A DNA stretch of 64,000 nucleotides from Dermanyssus gallinae (GCA_003439945.1 QVRM01002195.1:62001-126000); one strand, 5' to 3'; shown: positions 34,414 to 44,861, counted from the first letter of the stretch. Made by a program: numbers and translations. Notes: a model not told the origin generated them from the sequence alone.

Positions 34414-37400
34414 GCATTGACGATTATTTCAATGATTAATTATCTTATAATAATTTGTATTTGCGTGTTTTCTTACGCTACACATTATGTTTGATCTTAT
34501 GAGTGCACTCTTTTAGAGGTGACATCTACACAAACCTAAACATTATTCGAACTGAGCGAATACTAGGACGATCTGCCGTCCGGTAGATTAAACATCAATT
34601 CACATTGATTACGTGTAGTAGAATTTCAGGCTTTGCTCTAAACGCCGACACGAGTAGGGACATCTAGCAGTGCGCTATTCATTGCTGTCAATTTTGCGCC
34701 GTCGACTGGAACCAGGACACAACCACAAAGATCCAGTCGTCCTCTTGTTTGCCCTTTGTCGGGGATGGCCGCTGTACTTTCGTCTCGAAATTGCCTCACC
34801 TGGCCATTTGTTCTTGCCATTTAGACTGCTTGACTTCGTGCGGCGGTTATTCGCAATATGAGCAAATTATATGAATCTTCTTACCATAATCCAGGGTGTA
34901 TGATCCTTGAGGTGCAGCATATACTCTTAGTATGTAGGCACCGTCCGCGTCCGGACCGTCAAATATGGATTATGATTTTTATTACTATTATTATTAATAT
35001 TCCGGTCTTACCAGCCGGGACTGGGACCGCAATCGGCCGCGGGCGTGGGACGTCACTGTCTCCGACACGCACGCCCTCGGCTATCGTACATTAGCCAGCG
35101 CGGGTGTCGGCCACATTATTTACCAACGGAAGATGCACAAACGGCGCCTATACGCACTTGGGGCAAGGGTGCACTCAAACTGACAAAAGAGCTTGGGAAG
35201 AAGCTCTTTAAGGCCACAGCGGAGTCAAGATCAGCCGTGTTCCTCCGACAGAGGGTGTCATTGGAACCACAGAGAGGCAACGCTAACATGATGCTGAGTG
35301 GTCGCCGACACTCAAGCAATAATAATAAAATTATAGACAATATTGTAGTTGTTATACAATTAATATATTAGTAATTGTGATACATGTACATAATAATAAT
35401 AATAATCCCTTGTTCAAAAAATATTATTATTATTGACGGTATCCTTTTAAAGTGATGAAGCCAACAGTTCATAATGCCTGATTTGTTTGCGTTGCTGTCT
35501 TTTCGACTTTTCGGCGTTTCGGTTTGTCAACGTGGTTTGCCGCCGGATGTCATCTGTTGCCTTCATCATCCACCCTCCTCCGGCCTCATCGTTACCTCGC
35601 CACTAGGGATCACGAGTGCGGAGACCACGGGCGCAGGCGGTGTCGACGCTGGCGGCGTCAGTGGGGCGGCCGGTCGAGATGACGACCACCGGAGTTCGGT
35701 CGGCGGGACACTTCATTCGCCGCCCGGCGAAGCAGGCGGAGCTGCTGGTGCTTCTGCTGCTGCTGCTGGAGCCGCCGGCGGTGGCGGCGAGGGCGGCACG
35801 GGTGGTGCCGACTCCGGCAGCACATCGAGGGCGGCCGACGATGACGATAACGGCGACTGCCAGGCGACTGCTAGCGAAGCCGAGATCGAGGCCAAGCTGC
35901 TGCTCTGTCTGCTCGATGTGGCGCTCGATCTGCCGTTGGACTCGCGAGCCATCGTGAACGCGGTCGGCCGAAGCTTGGACAGCGCGAAGCTCGTTCGGCA
36001 GGAGACGGTCGATGACTTCCTCAAGAAGTTCGCCGCCCAGGCGTTCATCTCGATCAAGGAGAGCAAAGGTTAGCTGGCCCAGAAGCAGCAGCAGCATCAA
36101 CAGCACTAGCAGCATTATGTAACCATGACGAAAAGACGAAGACAGCGGCGACGATAATAGAGAACACGGCATATGGCATTCTGTCTCATTCTCGTAGTCA
36201 CCCTGTATCGGTACCACTTAAGCGTAGAAGCGGATGCGGAACACAATTGGCACGTAACAGATTTATTTAGTGAGACGAGGGATATACCGAGCAAGATGGC
36301 TTAGTGGCAAAAGCCTTTGCCTTGCATTTGGGAGGCCTGGGTGTGAGACCCAGACCGGCCACTCCTAGATTGGTTTTCATGGTTTCCAATTTAAAACAAG
36401 GTGAATGCCGAAGTGAATTAAAAATCGACCATAATCGAAAAAAAAAACGAGGGAGCACAGATGTCTCAAAAAAAGAGATGGTGCATTACCATCCAGCCCC
36501 CCATTAAGTTAAAAAAAGGCATTTTTTAGGTGGTTTCTTTATTAGCACTTGATGATAGCTGCGCCTTAACTATGCATGCAACGTGATAAATTTCCATCTT
36601 ATAGTAAAATATCACGTGACACTTTTAAAACAACGACGACCAGAAAAACAAGGATAATAACAAGAATAACAACAACAGACACAACGACAACAACACCAAC
36701 AAAATGATCAACATCGTCGTCAAACATAATGGCAACAACAAGATAACGAAATAAAACAAGACACACACGATTGAAAAAAGCATACTTAATTCAGTGGCGT
36801 TTGCCTCATCACTAGCAAGCGTTATCGTGTTAGGCGCACTTGTTTCCGGGTTCCACTGCGTATGTACTAAATAACATTAATATGATACAAAAACAACTCT
36901 AGCAGCCAACGTTATTGTGACGGTCAGTAACCTGAAATTTAAAAAAAACTGTTGTTTTGCTTTTTGTCTTGTGAATGCGGCTCGACGACCCATAGGATCC
37001 GATGGAAAGGAGTGCTTAAGCATCACGGCAGCGGAGCACTCGAAGCTTCAGGCCTTCAGTTTGACGTTACGCGAACGTGACGATGCTGAGGAACCGCCCG
37101 AAAAGCACCCGCGTCTTGCTGTGTTAGATGCCGCCGACGACGTCATCGGTGAAGCCATCGGCCACGACAACGGAAGTCAGGACGGCAGCTCGTTGAAGCT
37201 CGGTAGCAGCAACACGACGCATCTAGGCCTGCGACCTCTAGGTTCGAATTGTCCCCTTTATATTACAAAGATAAAGTATGGACGGAGAGTATGGCATTAA
37301 CAAAAGTAATGATGATGATTATTACTCTTAGCGCGTTAAGAATGTTGTAGATTGACGCTCGTCGTAATCGCGCCCGGTGGCGTGGCCCGTGCGCCTTGCA

Positions 37401-39510
37401 ACTGGAGGCGCAGACACTTAGGTGCACATAGGGTTCGGTCCCCGTCGTTGCACATTTGTGTTTTATGGGGTCCCGTCTTTGGTGTCAATGAAGCAATTTG
37501 CGGACGTGAAATGTTGGCAGAGAGTATCCTGGCAAAGTTTTTTTGTTTTTAATTTGACGCTTCTCTGGTGAAATATTTTATCAAAGTGATAACAATTTGT
37601 TATTCGGAGCGTGTGCGATGCAGAACGATACCACTATTGGTAGATCTGTTGTTGGCATTTGTAGAAAAGGTGAAAGCACACTATTTACCATTGCAGTTAT
37701 TGCTGGGTAGTGACTTCGAATATTGCCATATGGATGATATGATTAGAATTCCTGAACGGGTGTTTGCTTTGTTGTGCAAATAGTTTTAGCCTGTGTTTTA
37801 TTTGTGCTGAATATGGCGGTGCACATTCATATGTGACAACCGTTTCATCGCGTCGATGTGGTAGCTTATAATTTAGTATTTGTTTTGCATATATCAAGGA
37901 TCGGACTGTGCGGAATGTAGGTAACTAAATTGATTTCCTTAATAATGGCTTTATTTTTGTGTCGGTGGCGTTCTTACTTAGGCAAGATGGCTAAGGAAAC
38001 CGCTGGTGGAAAAACCGATGAACTCATTGAAAACTTGCTGAATCTGCCATCGACTCGGGAGAAGGAGAGTAAGAAGGTTGGCGAGGAAATACTTGATCTG
38101 CTCAGTAAGCCAACCGCGAAGGAACGCTCTCTCGTTGAAAAGTTTAAATCGCAAGGCGGTGCCTCGGTATGTTGTTAAGTAGAAAATTACTGCTCGTTGT
38201 TCCGGGCGAGATTTGAAGTCATTTAGGAGTGCAGTTTTCCTTTTATCTCTACTGTTCATATTTAAATAGTTTGAGAATTCTTCTAATTGAGTTCTTCTCA
38301 CTAATCGTGTAGGTGGCAGTTTTCTCTGCCAGCCTATCTTCTTTCCTCAAAAGCAACAGCGTCATTGACTTATATGAGATGCTAAATCCGACTTTTTTTT
38401 CTAAAGCAATGCTTATTTTGTAATTCATCTGGCATGTGTTACGGGGTGTAATTCCAGATATTTTTGTGGAGCGACGTTTTTCTTACAACATCTTGATTTT
38501 TGTTCGTGCTTTTCTCACTGGTGATATTGGTGATGTCATCGCAGTTGCTAATATGCTCGATTTTTTCTTTAAACTCTAGGTTCAAGAATACTGTCCTCAC
38601 GGGACAGCTGCCGAATGCCGTCTACGGGCAAGCCAATGTGGAGTCGCTGAGGTATGCGGCCGGCTTCACTTTAAGAAGATCCTTCAAAAGCATACAGACG
38701 AGGCGCTTGGCGACTGCTCGTTTCTAAATACCTGCTTCCATATGGACACGTGCAAATATGTCCACTATCAGGTTGACATCAGGTTAGCTTTGCGTATACA
38801 ATTTATAATATATTATACAGCCACACATTTACTCATAAGTTGCGTCGGCTCTTATCGCCACCTCCAATCGCGTTGATTTAGGTCCAACTCTAGACATAAA
38901 GTTTCAGATATTAAGATCTACCTAACACCTTAGGTGAAGCACGTCCAGTACGCAGGCGACTCACCCGGGTCCCGCCTGACCTGCTGCAGCAGATCAGTGA
39001 ACCGGTCGTTTTATGACATGGCAACCGAGGCTTTGATGAGATAACTAACGCTGACAGACTTCCCTCCCTCACCACGGTGTGCATTCTGGGTGCCCACGTC
39101 ACAGCCGATTTTAATTTCAGTTCTCAAGTGACGGTATTAAAAGACCCGCACGGGGGACCGTACAATGTGCTGGTAATCAGTACGTCGTTATACTGCTCTC
39201 GTGTATAGAAGTGATATAAAAACAAACGTATTTTAGCCTGCTTGAAGGTGTGCAAAAGCATTTTATTACTATATGCATAGTGCCCTACTTGCTGGCTTTT
39301 AATTGGCCAAAATGTTAGCTTGAATTGCTTCGGGTTGTTTTCTGAAGACAGTTCGATCTCAATTCAGTTGCACATTCTCTGTGCGTTAAGTGTTACTTGG
39401 TTTTATGGCAATGACAGGATTTTTTATTATGCAGCTTCTGTGTAACGTATTGCTAAAAACGTATTCTTTGATAGAGTGGACATGACAACTAGATTGAAAT
39501 CTTTAGCTGC

Positions 39511-39544
<34 letters not shown>

Positions 39545-40579
39545 AAATACTCGTCGTACTGATCTACGTTATTTCTATGCTTTGATGAAATTTAGCGGGC
39601 AGACGGGACCCGTCAGCGGAGGTGGTAGTCCTCCTAGCGGCCCTGGAGGACGCATCTCTTCAGCGACGCCCGGCGTTGAGTTGGAGAAACCCGTGGCCAT
39701 CCTTCAGCCATCCCAATGGATTCAGTGCGACCTTCGTTTCTTTGATATGAGCATACTGGGTACGTGGCCTGCGTTATCTCAAGAATGCGTACGGCCTGTC
39801 ACACTGCAGTGTTACACTGGCATAGTTGTCCGGGAGCTTCCCGTTAAACAGCTTTCAAGATAGTGACTGTAGGCATTTTCCTAACCTATGTGACATTTGG
39901 AGTCTACGAATAGTACTCAGTAATTTTCCGGACATTCAGAGCTTTATATCCACTTACTAATTAATAATTATGTGATAATAGTGTTGTTTAATTTTTTCTC
40001 ATTACCTCTACCATTATGTTTATGGCTACCATAAAAAAAACGATACGAAATTATAGCGAACAGGGATGCTCACGACACGGTTTTGGTTTGTTGGTCTGCT
40101 GCCGGTATTGGGGAATTGGGTCCAGGTAAATTCAGCGTCATCATGGCTGACCCGCCTTGGGACATTCACATGGAACTGCCATACGGGACAATGTCGGATG
40201 ACGAGATGCGCCAATTGAACATTCCCTGTTTACAGGACGATGGTCTTATTTTCCTATGGGTAACTGGACGCGCCATGGAGCTTGGTCGGGAGTGCCTCAA
40301 GTTGTGGGGCTACGACCGCTGCGATGAGATTATCTGGGTTAAAACTAACCAATTGCAACGAATTATACGCACAGGTGAGTGAAAGTTCTCGTACATGTGC
40401 AAGGAAAGCGTTTTGTGAGCTCACTTTATAAGTGACCGACCATAGATGATTATGCACGGCAAATTTATTCTTGTCTTATACAGAGTCTTTCTAGCATAAC
40501 CGCATGTATTTATTTTAAGGTTTGGTAGAACTCGGCAAAAAAAAAATTCGCTAAATACGCCGTTATGATTGGTTTTTTG

Positions 40580-40612
<33 letters not shown>

Positions 40613-42234
40613 TGTTATGCAAACGCAAAGATTATGCAGTCATACATAGACAGAAACAGAAAAGCAGAAAAGTCAATTGTGCGCGTGTCTGCAAGTGCAA
40701 TACCGTTAATACCCATTATTTACTGAAGAAATTAAATAAAATACAATTATCTGTCAATAAGCGTAAATGAATTATACAAGCTATAACAATTTTGATGGTA
40801 TCAGGGGGCTTAGATACAATCGAATAGTACGTTTGAGTGATTTCTTTGAATTAGAGATAATTTCTCTGAGCGACAAAGATAACAAAAATCTGAACATTTT
40901 GGTTTAATATTCACAGGACGATGCGAGAGTAGGGAATTTGTGTCACCAGACGGTTGTAGTGGCGATTAGATTATTTATGTATTTACAAATTAACTTTTCT
41001 CCAATATAAGGGCAATTGCATTGCAGTCTGCTATTGGAATTATTTCTGACGAGACTGATAAATAGAATGATACGTGAGGGTAATCATAAACAGGTCGAAG
41101 CATATATCCAATAAGACATATATAAAGTAAGCGATCACTTTTGCAAGAAATACGGAGATTGATTCTTCACGAACGCATGCCTTATGAAATGTTTTCAGGC
41201 GGAGCCAGTTTCGTACAGCTCTGTCAGGAAAAACAATCGCTGTTCAAATGCTATATCGCTTTCTCCAGTGCCATAAAGTTTACTCTAAAGGGGGATCTTT
41301 ACTCGTTGTACTGCAATCGTGATTTGCCAACATGTTGATTGCCCTATTGTAGACTTCCATAGCCTCAGACAGACCGACGACCTGTGTATACGGAGGGCCG
41401 TGGCAATCATTACCGACGCATTTATTTCCTTATTATGCTATATGTTTTTACACCAACCCTCAGCGTTGTCTTGAGAACGGTCGCGTCAAATACATGGCGT
41501 TTCCAGAATGAGCCCGTCTGAGAGCGTGGCAGCTGCATATTGGCGCGATGCGATATAAGTTATAGTCCTGCAACGTACTCAGCTGCGGTGAAAGGACGGC
41601 TTTCAGCCAAGTTCCGTTTGACCTGGCAAAGGTCGCCCTCAGCCCTGCTTAATTGTTAGACGTACTTGCCCTCGCCGAATGCCGCTCTATGAGAATTCGG
41701 AGATATGAGCTCTGGCAGGACGGCTCATTTATTTTAGAAGACATGTGAGAGATACGTTATTTGCCGCAGGTTGTATGAAGGAACCCAGGGCATGCCGAGG
41801 ATCCCATCTGTATGGCTAATCTAATGCCCTGACTGTCATGGGCTAGAATGGGCTTTGCTTGGCTTCAGGCAGAGCCGGCGAGTTTTAAGTTAATATTTTA
41901 ACTTCAAGCGATTCACTATCTTCGCGTTCTCACAAAAGGCCAGCTATACCAGCCCAAGATATATTATATTAGAGCTCACAGGTTACTAGCTTGCACTTCG
42001 TGGTCCGTTCAGAACTCTTTGTTAAGGGGCTGGGTTCATCGATGAGACGAATATTTCACACTTCATATCATCCAGGGCCTACATTTCTCAACAAACAGTT
42101 TTCACAGCACTAAAGCTGCCGTGTCCGAAGTCCACGGTTTAAACTACGATCCAAGCAGGTGCTGAAGGTCGTTAGTTCCTGAAGCAAAATATCTAAACAG
42201 AAGCGGGCCGACTCTTTGACTCCATTTTGCTGTG

Positions 42235-42272
<38 letters not shown>

Positions 42273-44861
42273 TACAGCGACGGAACTTTGGCTAGAGTGA
42301 ACTCCAATACTGCGCTTCGTATGCCGATGGTAAAAAGTATAGTTTCATGATTACTTTTGGCCTCGCCTCTGTGGAGCTGTCCAAGTAGTATCTGGCGGCG
42401 TTGACTGCCGTCTTACAACCCCCACCCCGAGTTGCGCATTGGGGGTCTTCACTTCTCTTCCGGCCGTGTAATCCGACCGAGATAGGCTGCATCCCCCCCT
42501 CTTTCTCTCCAGTACCCATAGGGAGGCGATTTAAAACGTATCGACGGACGTAAGCGCCGGTTACGACTAGTACACGGCTTAAGCAGGGTCCAACGGAGGA
42601 GGAAGCTTTGCTGTTGCCGACTTAAGGTACTTCAGATGCTTTGGGCAATGAGTGTCCGGTCCTTCGTAACGGCATTCTATGGGCCGAAACAACGAGGTGA
42701 AACTGTTTATCTTACGCCACACTGATATTATTGTTCACTCAGACGGTCATAGCACATTGTAATAAAGCTCCGAATAATTATGGCTATAATAAAGTGCATT
42801 TACCGCTTTGTTTTAGGCCGAACGGGTCATTGGTTAAATCACGGCAAGGAACATTGTCTTGTTGGAATTAAGGGAGATCCTCCGCATATCAACCGCTGGC
42901 TTGACTGTGACGTCATCGTTGCTGAGGTTCGAGCTACCTCACATAAGCCCGACGAAATCTATGGTGAGTAAAGCATGGCTTCAGTGGCGACATCAGTTAT
43001 ACATGCTCTGTCTGTTGCGTCTTTAGAACAACCTATAATCGAGTGGGAGTCTATCGGTTGAGAGGCAATCAAACAGACTATTCAATCACATTACCTCCAT
43101 CTGCACTAAAATACTTATAATGACACACGACAATGGTCATAAAACGTTCCGTTATGCCTGCTTTGAGTGCTTTTCATATGGTTAATCGTTCCCTAGCTGT
43201 GTAGTTAACGTAATTTCTCAACGATCGCATTTTGCCTTCTGGAGGTGTCTGCTCTGAAACTTTTTCTTCGCGGTCATACACGCTGTCCTTCTAAATACAT
43301 AGGTAGTGTAACAAAAAATAAATTGTTGCTCTCTCTATCTCTAAAAAGCTGACGTTCTCGAATATGAGTACATAATATGCAGTGCAATCTTACCGCCGAC
43401 CGCTGTGGTGGCACACCTGACCTAAGCATTCACTCCTTCGAACTCGAAACCACACGTTTAGACAAGTCCTCAACCTTGCTGGTTCACAATATGTTTCAAT
43501 ACTTCGCTGTCAGGCGCCTTTGTATGTTGTTGTTGTTGTTGTTGTTGTAAATGAAGCAAGGAGAAATGTTACGTTACCCAAGGCTTGATTGAATAACACG
43601 AATTTTAAGATTTATTGTTAGGTTGTTATTATTGGTACAATGTACTGCTTACACCTCTGCATATCAACACATGTGTTTCGTACATATAACCACACAAATC
43701 AGTCTGACGTAGCATGCATTACAGCGTCAGGTAAACGTATTTATTTATTTTGCTTGCAATCTTATATACATATCCGAGCAAGATGGCTTAGTGGCAAAGC
43801 CTCTGCCTTGCATTCGGGAGGACTGGGTTCGAGACCCAGACCGGCCACTCTTAAATTGGTTTTCATGGTTTCCAGTTGAGACAAGGTAAATGCCGGAGTG
43901 GATTAAAAAATTGTCATGACATGAAAAAGCCGTACACGGGCATTATTAGCCTTACAAAGGATCTTCAAAAAATATATATATATAAAAAAATATATACATA
44001 TACACCTGTTTATACATGCGCACCGACACGGATGCGGGCGATTAGCCGCCGTCACCACGTATGTCTAGTCGACTGCGTTGGGTTACTCGGTATAGGCCAG
44101 GAGTAGACCTGCTGCACTGTCATGTTACACGTTTAGAGATCATCTTAAGCGGCACAATTCTCTGCCACACAGGTGGCCCGTGGCGAACTCGAAGTTTTTG
44201 CCAATTCTGTCTATAAGTCGGACAGTGCAGAGCCTAGTCCGCTTATGTTAGTTTCGAATGCGATTGGCCTAAAGTCAAGAGGATAATCTATCGATGCATA
44301 TTTTCGGCGTTTGTTGGGCTCGGTTATGCGAACCGCGTGTTCCGCCTGAGACGCATCCTGTCAAAAGGGCGTCCCAAATGAGCATCCTTTCTGTCTCTCG
44401 AATGAGTAACGAATATATCGTAGAGACACTTGAAAAATAAACACGATACAAATACGAGTATGGTGAGTTTGTTTAATTTCCCCCAGTTCATGGGGATTTC
44501 ATTCAGTTTGTGTAACATTCAGGAATATGCTCTTGTTAACAAATCTATGTAAATTGTAATAGTAGCTTTTATAGTAACAATACTCATTATGATGCTCATT
44601 CTCACGAAACCGCTGCTGCTGCTGCTATACATTTGCATTGCAGGAATAATTGAGCGGTTAAGTCCAGGAACGCGAAAAATTGAGCTTTTCGGTCGGCCGC
44701 ACAATATTCAGCCGAATTGGATGACACTTGGCAATCAGTTAGACGGAGTTCGGCTAAACGACCAGGACATCATCGAGGACTTCCGTCGACGCTATCCAGA
44801 CGGGAATTGCATGCACAAGCCACCGCCACCTCTTCAGGGTCAACAGGGTGGCACCTATTAA
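27242..44861 (+). CDS. METTL3: METTL3, catalytic subunit of the m6A mRNA methyltransferase (9 exons, 661 aa)
   Basis: METTL3 pairs with METTL14 in the nucleus and transfers a methyl group from S-adenosylmethionine to N6 of adenosine in mRNA. Coding exons: 27242-27353, 35607-36068, 36996-37241, 37982-38166, 38580-38782, 39596-39759, 40126-40374, 42817-42963 and 44644-44861. All introns are GT..AG, the phases match at every junction, and the total is 1986 bases including the stop. Domains: leader helix 1-37; Ala/Gly-rich disordered segment in exon 2; two CCCH zinc fingers about 340-397; MT-A70 methyltransferase domain about 440-640 with DPPW at 466-469, the PYGT gate loop, Lys551, Arg607, Asn610 and GNQLDG, all equivalent to human SAM-binding residues. 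It is longer than human METTL3 (580 aa), mainly from exon 2. I see no KKxRK-type nuclear signal before the zinc fingers; the basic KRKKER at 27-32 might substitute. Introns contain SINEs, LINEs and (AT)n. Confidence 0.93.
27876..28330 (+). pseudogene. Mariner-like transposase fragment in METTL3 intron 1
   Basis: C-terminal half of a mariner transposase. [16 protein letters not shown] and RPEFW precede [15 protein letters not shown], the second catalytic aspartate block (HHDNAPAHT). The frame then breaks; [15 protein letters not shown] and [10 protein letters not shown] downstream match the distal end of the family. Frameshifted and 5'-truncated. Confidence 0.8.
28447..28618 (-). mobile_element. 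tRNA-derived SINE, family B, in METTL3 intron 1
   Basis: On the minus strand it reads CCGAGCAAGATGGCTTAGTGG (the A-box side), then a B-box-like GGTTCGAGACCCAGACCGGC, then a body with TTGGTTTGCATGGTTTCC and a tail with ACGGGCATTAGCCTTACGG. Same family as 36287-36447 and 43774-43990, opposite orientation. Confidence 0.85.
28890..29360 (-). pseudogene. Tc1/mariner-superfamily transposase relic, distinct lineage
   Basis: On the minus strand [16 protein letters not shown] carries the first catalytic aspartate (SDEAHF). LDQFVRRRC and NGEGYRSM follow. The second catalytic block, normally F-QDGATCHT, has decayed to ERYGATCET, losing the aspartate, followed by [11 protein letters not shown]. Stops and frame changes; inactive. 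This is a different lineage from the other mariner copies here. Confidence 0.7.
29378..29448. repeat. (AT)n microsatellite in METTL3 intron 1
   Basis: About 70 bases of nearly pure AT dinucleotide. Confidence 0.9.
29769..30680 (-). pseudogene. LINE reverse transcriptase remnant in METTL3 intron 1
   Basis: Read leftwards. [22 protein letters not shown] is an RT YADD box with the second aspartate changed to His. After a gap and frame changes, [19 protein letters not shown] and [14 protein letters not shown] match the INxKKTxVxxFG motif. The terminal frame (30128-29769) contains [15 protein letters not shown], the W-N-LP motif at the C terminus of many LINE RT proteins. Dead by multiple lesions. 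Confidence 0.8.
30700..31270. other. Unassigned intronic sequence
   Basis: METTL3 intron 1 sequence without recognisable features, perhaps the upstream part of the LINE copy to the left. Confidence 0.4.
31278..31436. repeat. (AT)n microsatellite with TGCATA/TACATA interruptions
   Basis: About 160 bases of AT dinucleotide broken at intervals by GCAT and ACAT units. Confidence 0.9.
31731..32570. repeat. 420-bp tandem duplication in METTL3 intron 1
   Basis: Two adjacent 420-base units (31731-32150 and 32151-32570) are nearly identical outside their GA and AT microsatellite portions. Large parts, for example 31801-32000 versus 32221-32420, show no difference. The unit contains a (GA)n run and an (AT)n run, shorter GA and longer AT in the second copy. 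The near identity implies a recent duplication. The unit has no coding potential. Confidence 0.95.
32571..32690. repeat. 110-bp sub-repeat extending the tandem duplication
   Basis: The last about 110 bases of the 420-base unit (AT tract, then GATTGATTGTTCGCTTGACA, then AGGGGCATTTA) occur once more at 32571-32680. It starts and ends with a GAGCGGCAGC decamer (32571 and 32681). Confidence 0.9.
32691..32776. repeat. (AT)n with TACATA and TAGATA interruptions
   Basis: AT-rich tract directly abutting the left end of the 1-kb palindrome. Confidence 0.85.
32777..33786. mobile_element. 1-kb palindrome, probable foldback (long-TIR) DNA element
   Basis: The whole segment is one inverted repeat. The left arm starts AGGGTGATCCAGGACTATTT and the right arm ends with its near reverse complement, CACCCT at 33786. 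Arms of about 500 bases each meet at a 9-base loop (33277-33285) between CATGCATAAATG and CATTTATGCATG. Arm identity is high in blocks (for example 32910-33030 against 33540-33660) and lower elsewhere; I estimate 80% or more. No open frame suggests a transposase, so it would be non-autonomous. It is inserted in AT-repeat DNA inside METTL3 intron 1. Related ends recur at 34043-34138. Confidence 0.8.
33787..34042. other. GC-richer intronic insert
   Basis: Between two sets of foldback-element ends lies a more GC-rich stretch with C and G runs. It may be interior sequence of another element; no coding region is recognised. Confidence 0.4.
34043..34138. repeat. Three reiterated foldback-element termini
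   Basis: The terminus of the adjacent palindrome (TATCGCTCTCGAAATAGTC followed by GGACCACCCTG) occurs as a short end piece at 34043-34054 and as two fuller copies at 34060-34094 and 34104-34138, separated by (AT)n. All lie in the same orientation as the palindrome's right end. Confidence 0.85.
34377..34411. repeat. (AT)n microsatellite
   Basis: Pure AT dinucleotide tract in METTL3 intron 1. Confidence 0.9.
35110..35320 (+). pseudogene. C-terminal fragment of the CxCG/HGLSC retroelement family
   Basis: The plus-strand frame reads [17 protein letters not shown] and [18 protein letters not shown], the very end of the retroelement family whose other relic lies at 4841-6342 (usual end: G..A..FL.ELGRRI ... 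FL.QR.SVALQRGNA). It is 5'-truncated and sits in METTL3 intron 1, 280 bases before exon 2. Confidence 0.7.
35607..36068 (+). CDS. METTL3: METTL3 exon 2
   Basis: The acceptor CCACTAG|GG follows a long pyrimidine tract. The exon encodes a Gly/Ala/Asp-rich low-complexity segment, then [20 protein letters not shown] and [17 protein letters not shown], matching the human ELEKKLLHHLSDLALTLP...LLQKFAAQ region. It ends AAAG|GTTAGC in phase 1. The reading frame stays open upstream of 35607, but that part is intron. Confidence 0.9.
36287..36447 (+). mobile_element. tRNA-derived SINE, family B, in METTL3 intron 2
   Basis: Begins CCGAGCAAGATGGCTTAGTGG, has a slightly decayed B box (GTGTGAGACCCAGACCGGCC), then the shared body GGTTTTCATGGTTTCCAA and an A-rich tail. 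Confidence 0.85.
36448..36995. other. Rest of METTL3 intron 2
   Basis: Includes an interrupted CAA/CGA repeat at about 36625-36760. No other feature seen. Confidence 0.5.
36996..37241 (+). CDS. METTL3: METTL3 exon 3
   Basis: Acceptor CCATAG|GATCC in phase. The exon encodes [20 protein letters not shown], equivalent to the VTYADHSKLSAMM block of the human protein, then an acidic, disordered stretch. It ends CTCTAG|GTTCGA. The open frame continues past 37241 to 37300, but that part is intronic. Confidence 0.88.
37368..37540 (+). mobile_element. SINE family A, diverged copy, in METTL3 intron 3
   Basis: Matches 20717-20895 through GCCCGGTGGCGTGG, CACTTAGGTGCACA, GTTGCACATTTGTGTTTTAT and GGACGTGAAATGTTGGC. 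The B box is altered to GGTTCGGTCCCC. Confidence 0.8.
37982..38166 (+). CDS. METTL3: METTL3 exon 4
   Basis: Acceptor ACTTAG|GCAAG. Encodes [18 protein letters not shown] and [20 protein letters not shown], closely matching human IESLLNQQSTKEQQSKKV...TTAKEQSIVEKFRSRG. It ends GCCTCG|GTATGT in phase 0. Confidence 0.93.
38580..38782 (+). CDS. METTL3: METTL3 exon 5 (CCCH zinc fingers)
   Basis: Acceptor CTCTAG|GTTCAA. Finger 1 uses Cys340, Cys348, Cys361 and His365 as likely zinc ligands. Finger 2 ([19 protein letters not shown]) uses Cys381, Cys387, Cys393 and His397. In human METTL3 the fingers bind target RNA. The donor is TCAG|GTTAGC in phase 2, the phase required by exon 6. Confidence 0.93.
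39513..39541. repeat. (AT)n microsatellite in METTL3 intron 5
   Basis: Pure AT tract 55 bases before exon 6. It shortens the usable branch-point and pyrimidine-tract region. Confidence 0.9.
39596..39759 (+). CDS. METTL3: METTL3 exon 6
   Basis: Acceptor ATTTAG|CGGGC. Encodes a Gly/Ser/Pro linker, then [20 protein letters not shown], equivalent to human PPQWICCDIRYLDVSILG, the start of the methyltransferase fold. Ends ACTGG|GTACGT in phase 1. Confidence 0.92.
40126..40374 (+). CDS. METTL3: METTL3 exon 7 (catalytic DPPW)
   Basis: Acceptor TCCAG|GTAAATTC. Encodes the active centre: [20 protein letters not shown] (catalytic DPPW and gate loop), then [20 protein letters not shown] and [16 protein letters not shown]. 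All are near-identical to human METTL3. Ends ACAG|GTGAGT. Confidence 0.96.
40375..42816. other. METTL3: METTL3 intron 7
   Basis: 2.4-kb intron with (AT)n tracts at 40578-40606 and 42238-42270. No other exon, SINE or domain is recognised in it. Confidence 0.7.
42817..42963 (+). CDS. METTL3: METTL3 exon 8
   Basis: Acceptor TTTTAG|GCCGAA. Encodes [20 protein letters not shown] (with the SAM-contacting Lys551) and [20 protein letters not shown]. Ends CTATG|GTGAGT. Confidence 0.96.
43774..43990 (+). mobile_element. tRNA-derived SINE, family B, full length, with likely 11-bp TSD
   Basis: Starts CCGAGCAAGATGGCTTAGTGG, has an intact B box (GGTTCGAGACCC), a body shared with the copies at 28447 and 36287, and an A/T tail. 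The flanking TATATACATAT at 43763-43773 recurs at 43991-44001, a plausible target duplication, though in AT-rich DNA this could be coincidence. Located in METTL3 intron 8. Confidence 0.85.
44644..44861 (+). CDS. METTL3: METTL3 exon 9 (C-terminus)
   Basis: Acceptor TTGCAG|GAATA. Encodes [20 protein letters not shown], then [28 protein letters not shown] and a short Pro/Gln/Gly-rich tail ending GGTY. The tail is longer than the short KPKNL-type end in human. The stop is at 44859-44861. Confidence 0.96.

Noticed and set aside
38930..39125. Possible extra METTL3 exon or a LINE RT tail in intron 5
   Set aside because: A TTAG acceptor-like site and a loosely RT-like LG-H-T-DFNFSSQ stretch are present, but including it is not needed: exons 5 and 6 already join in phase and match the family. 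The RT resemblance is too weak to call.
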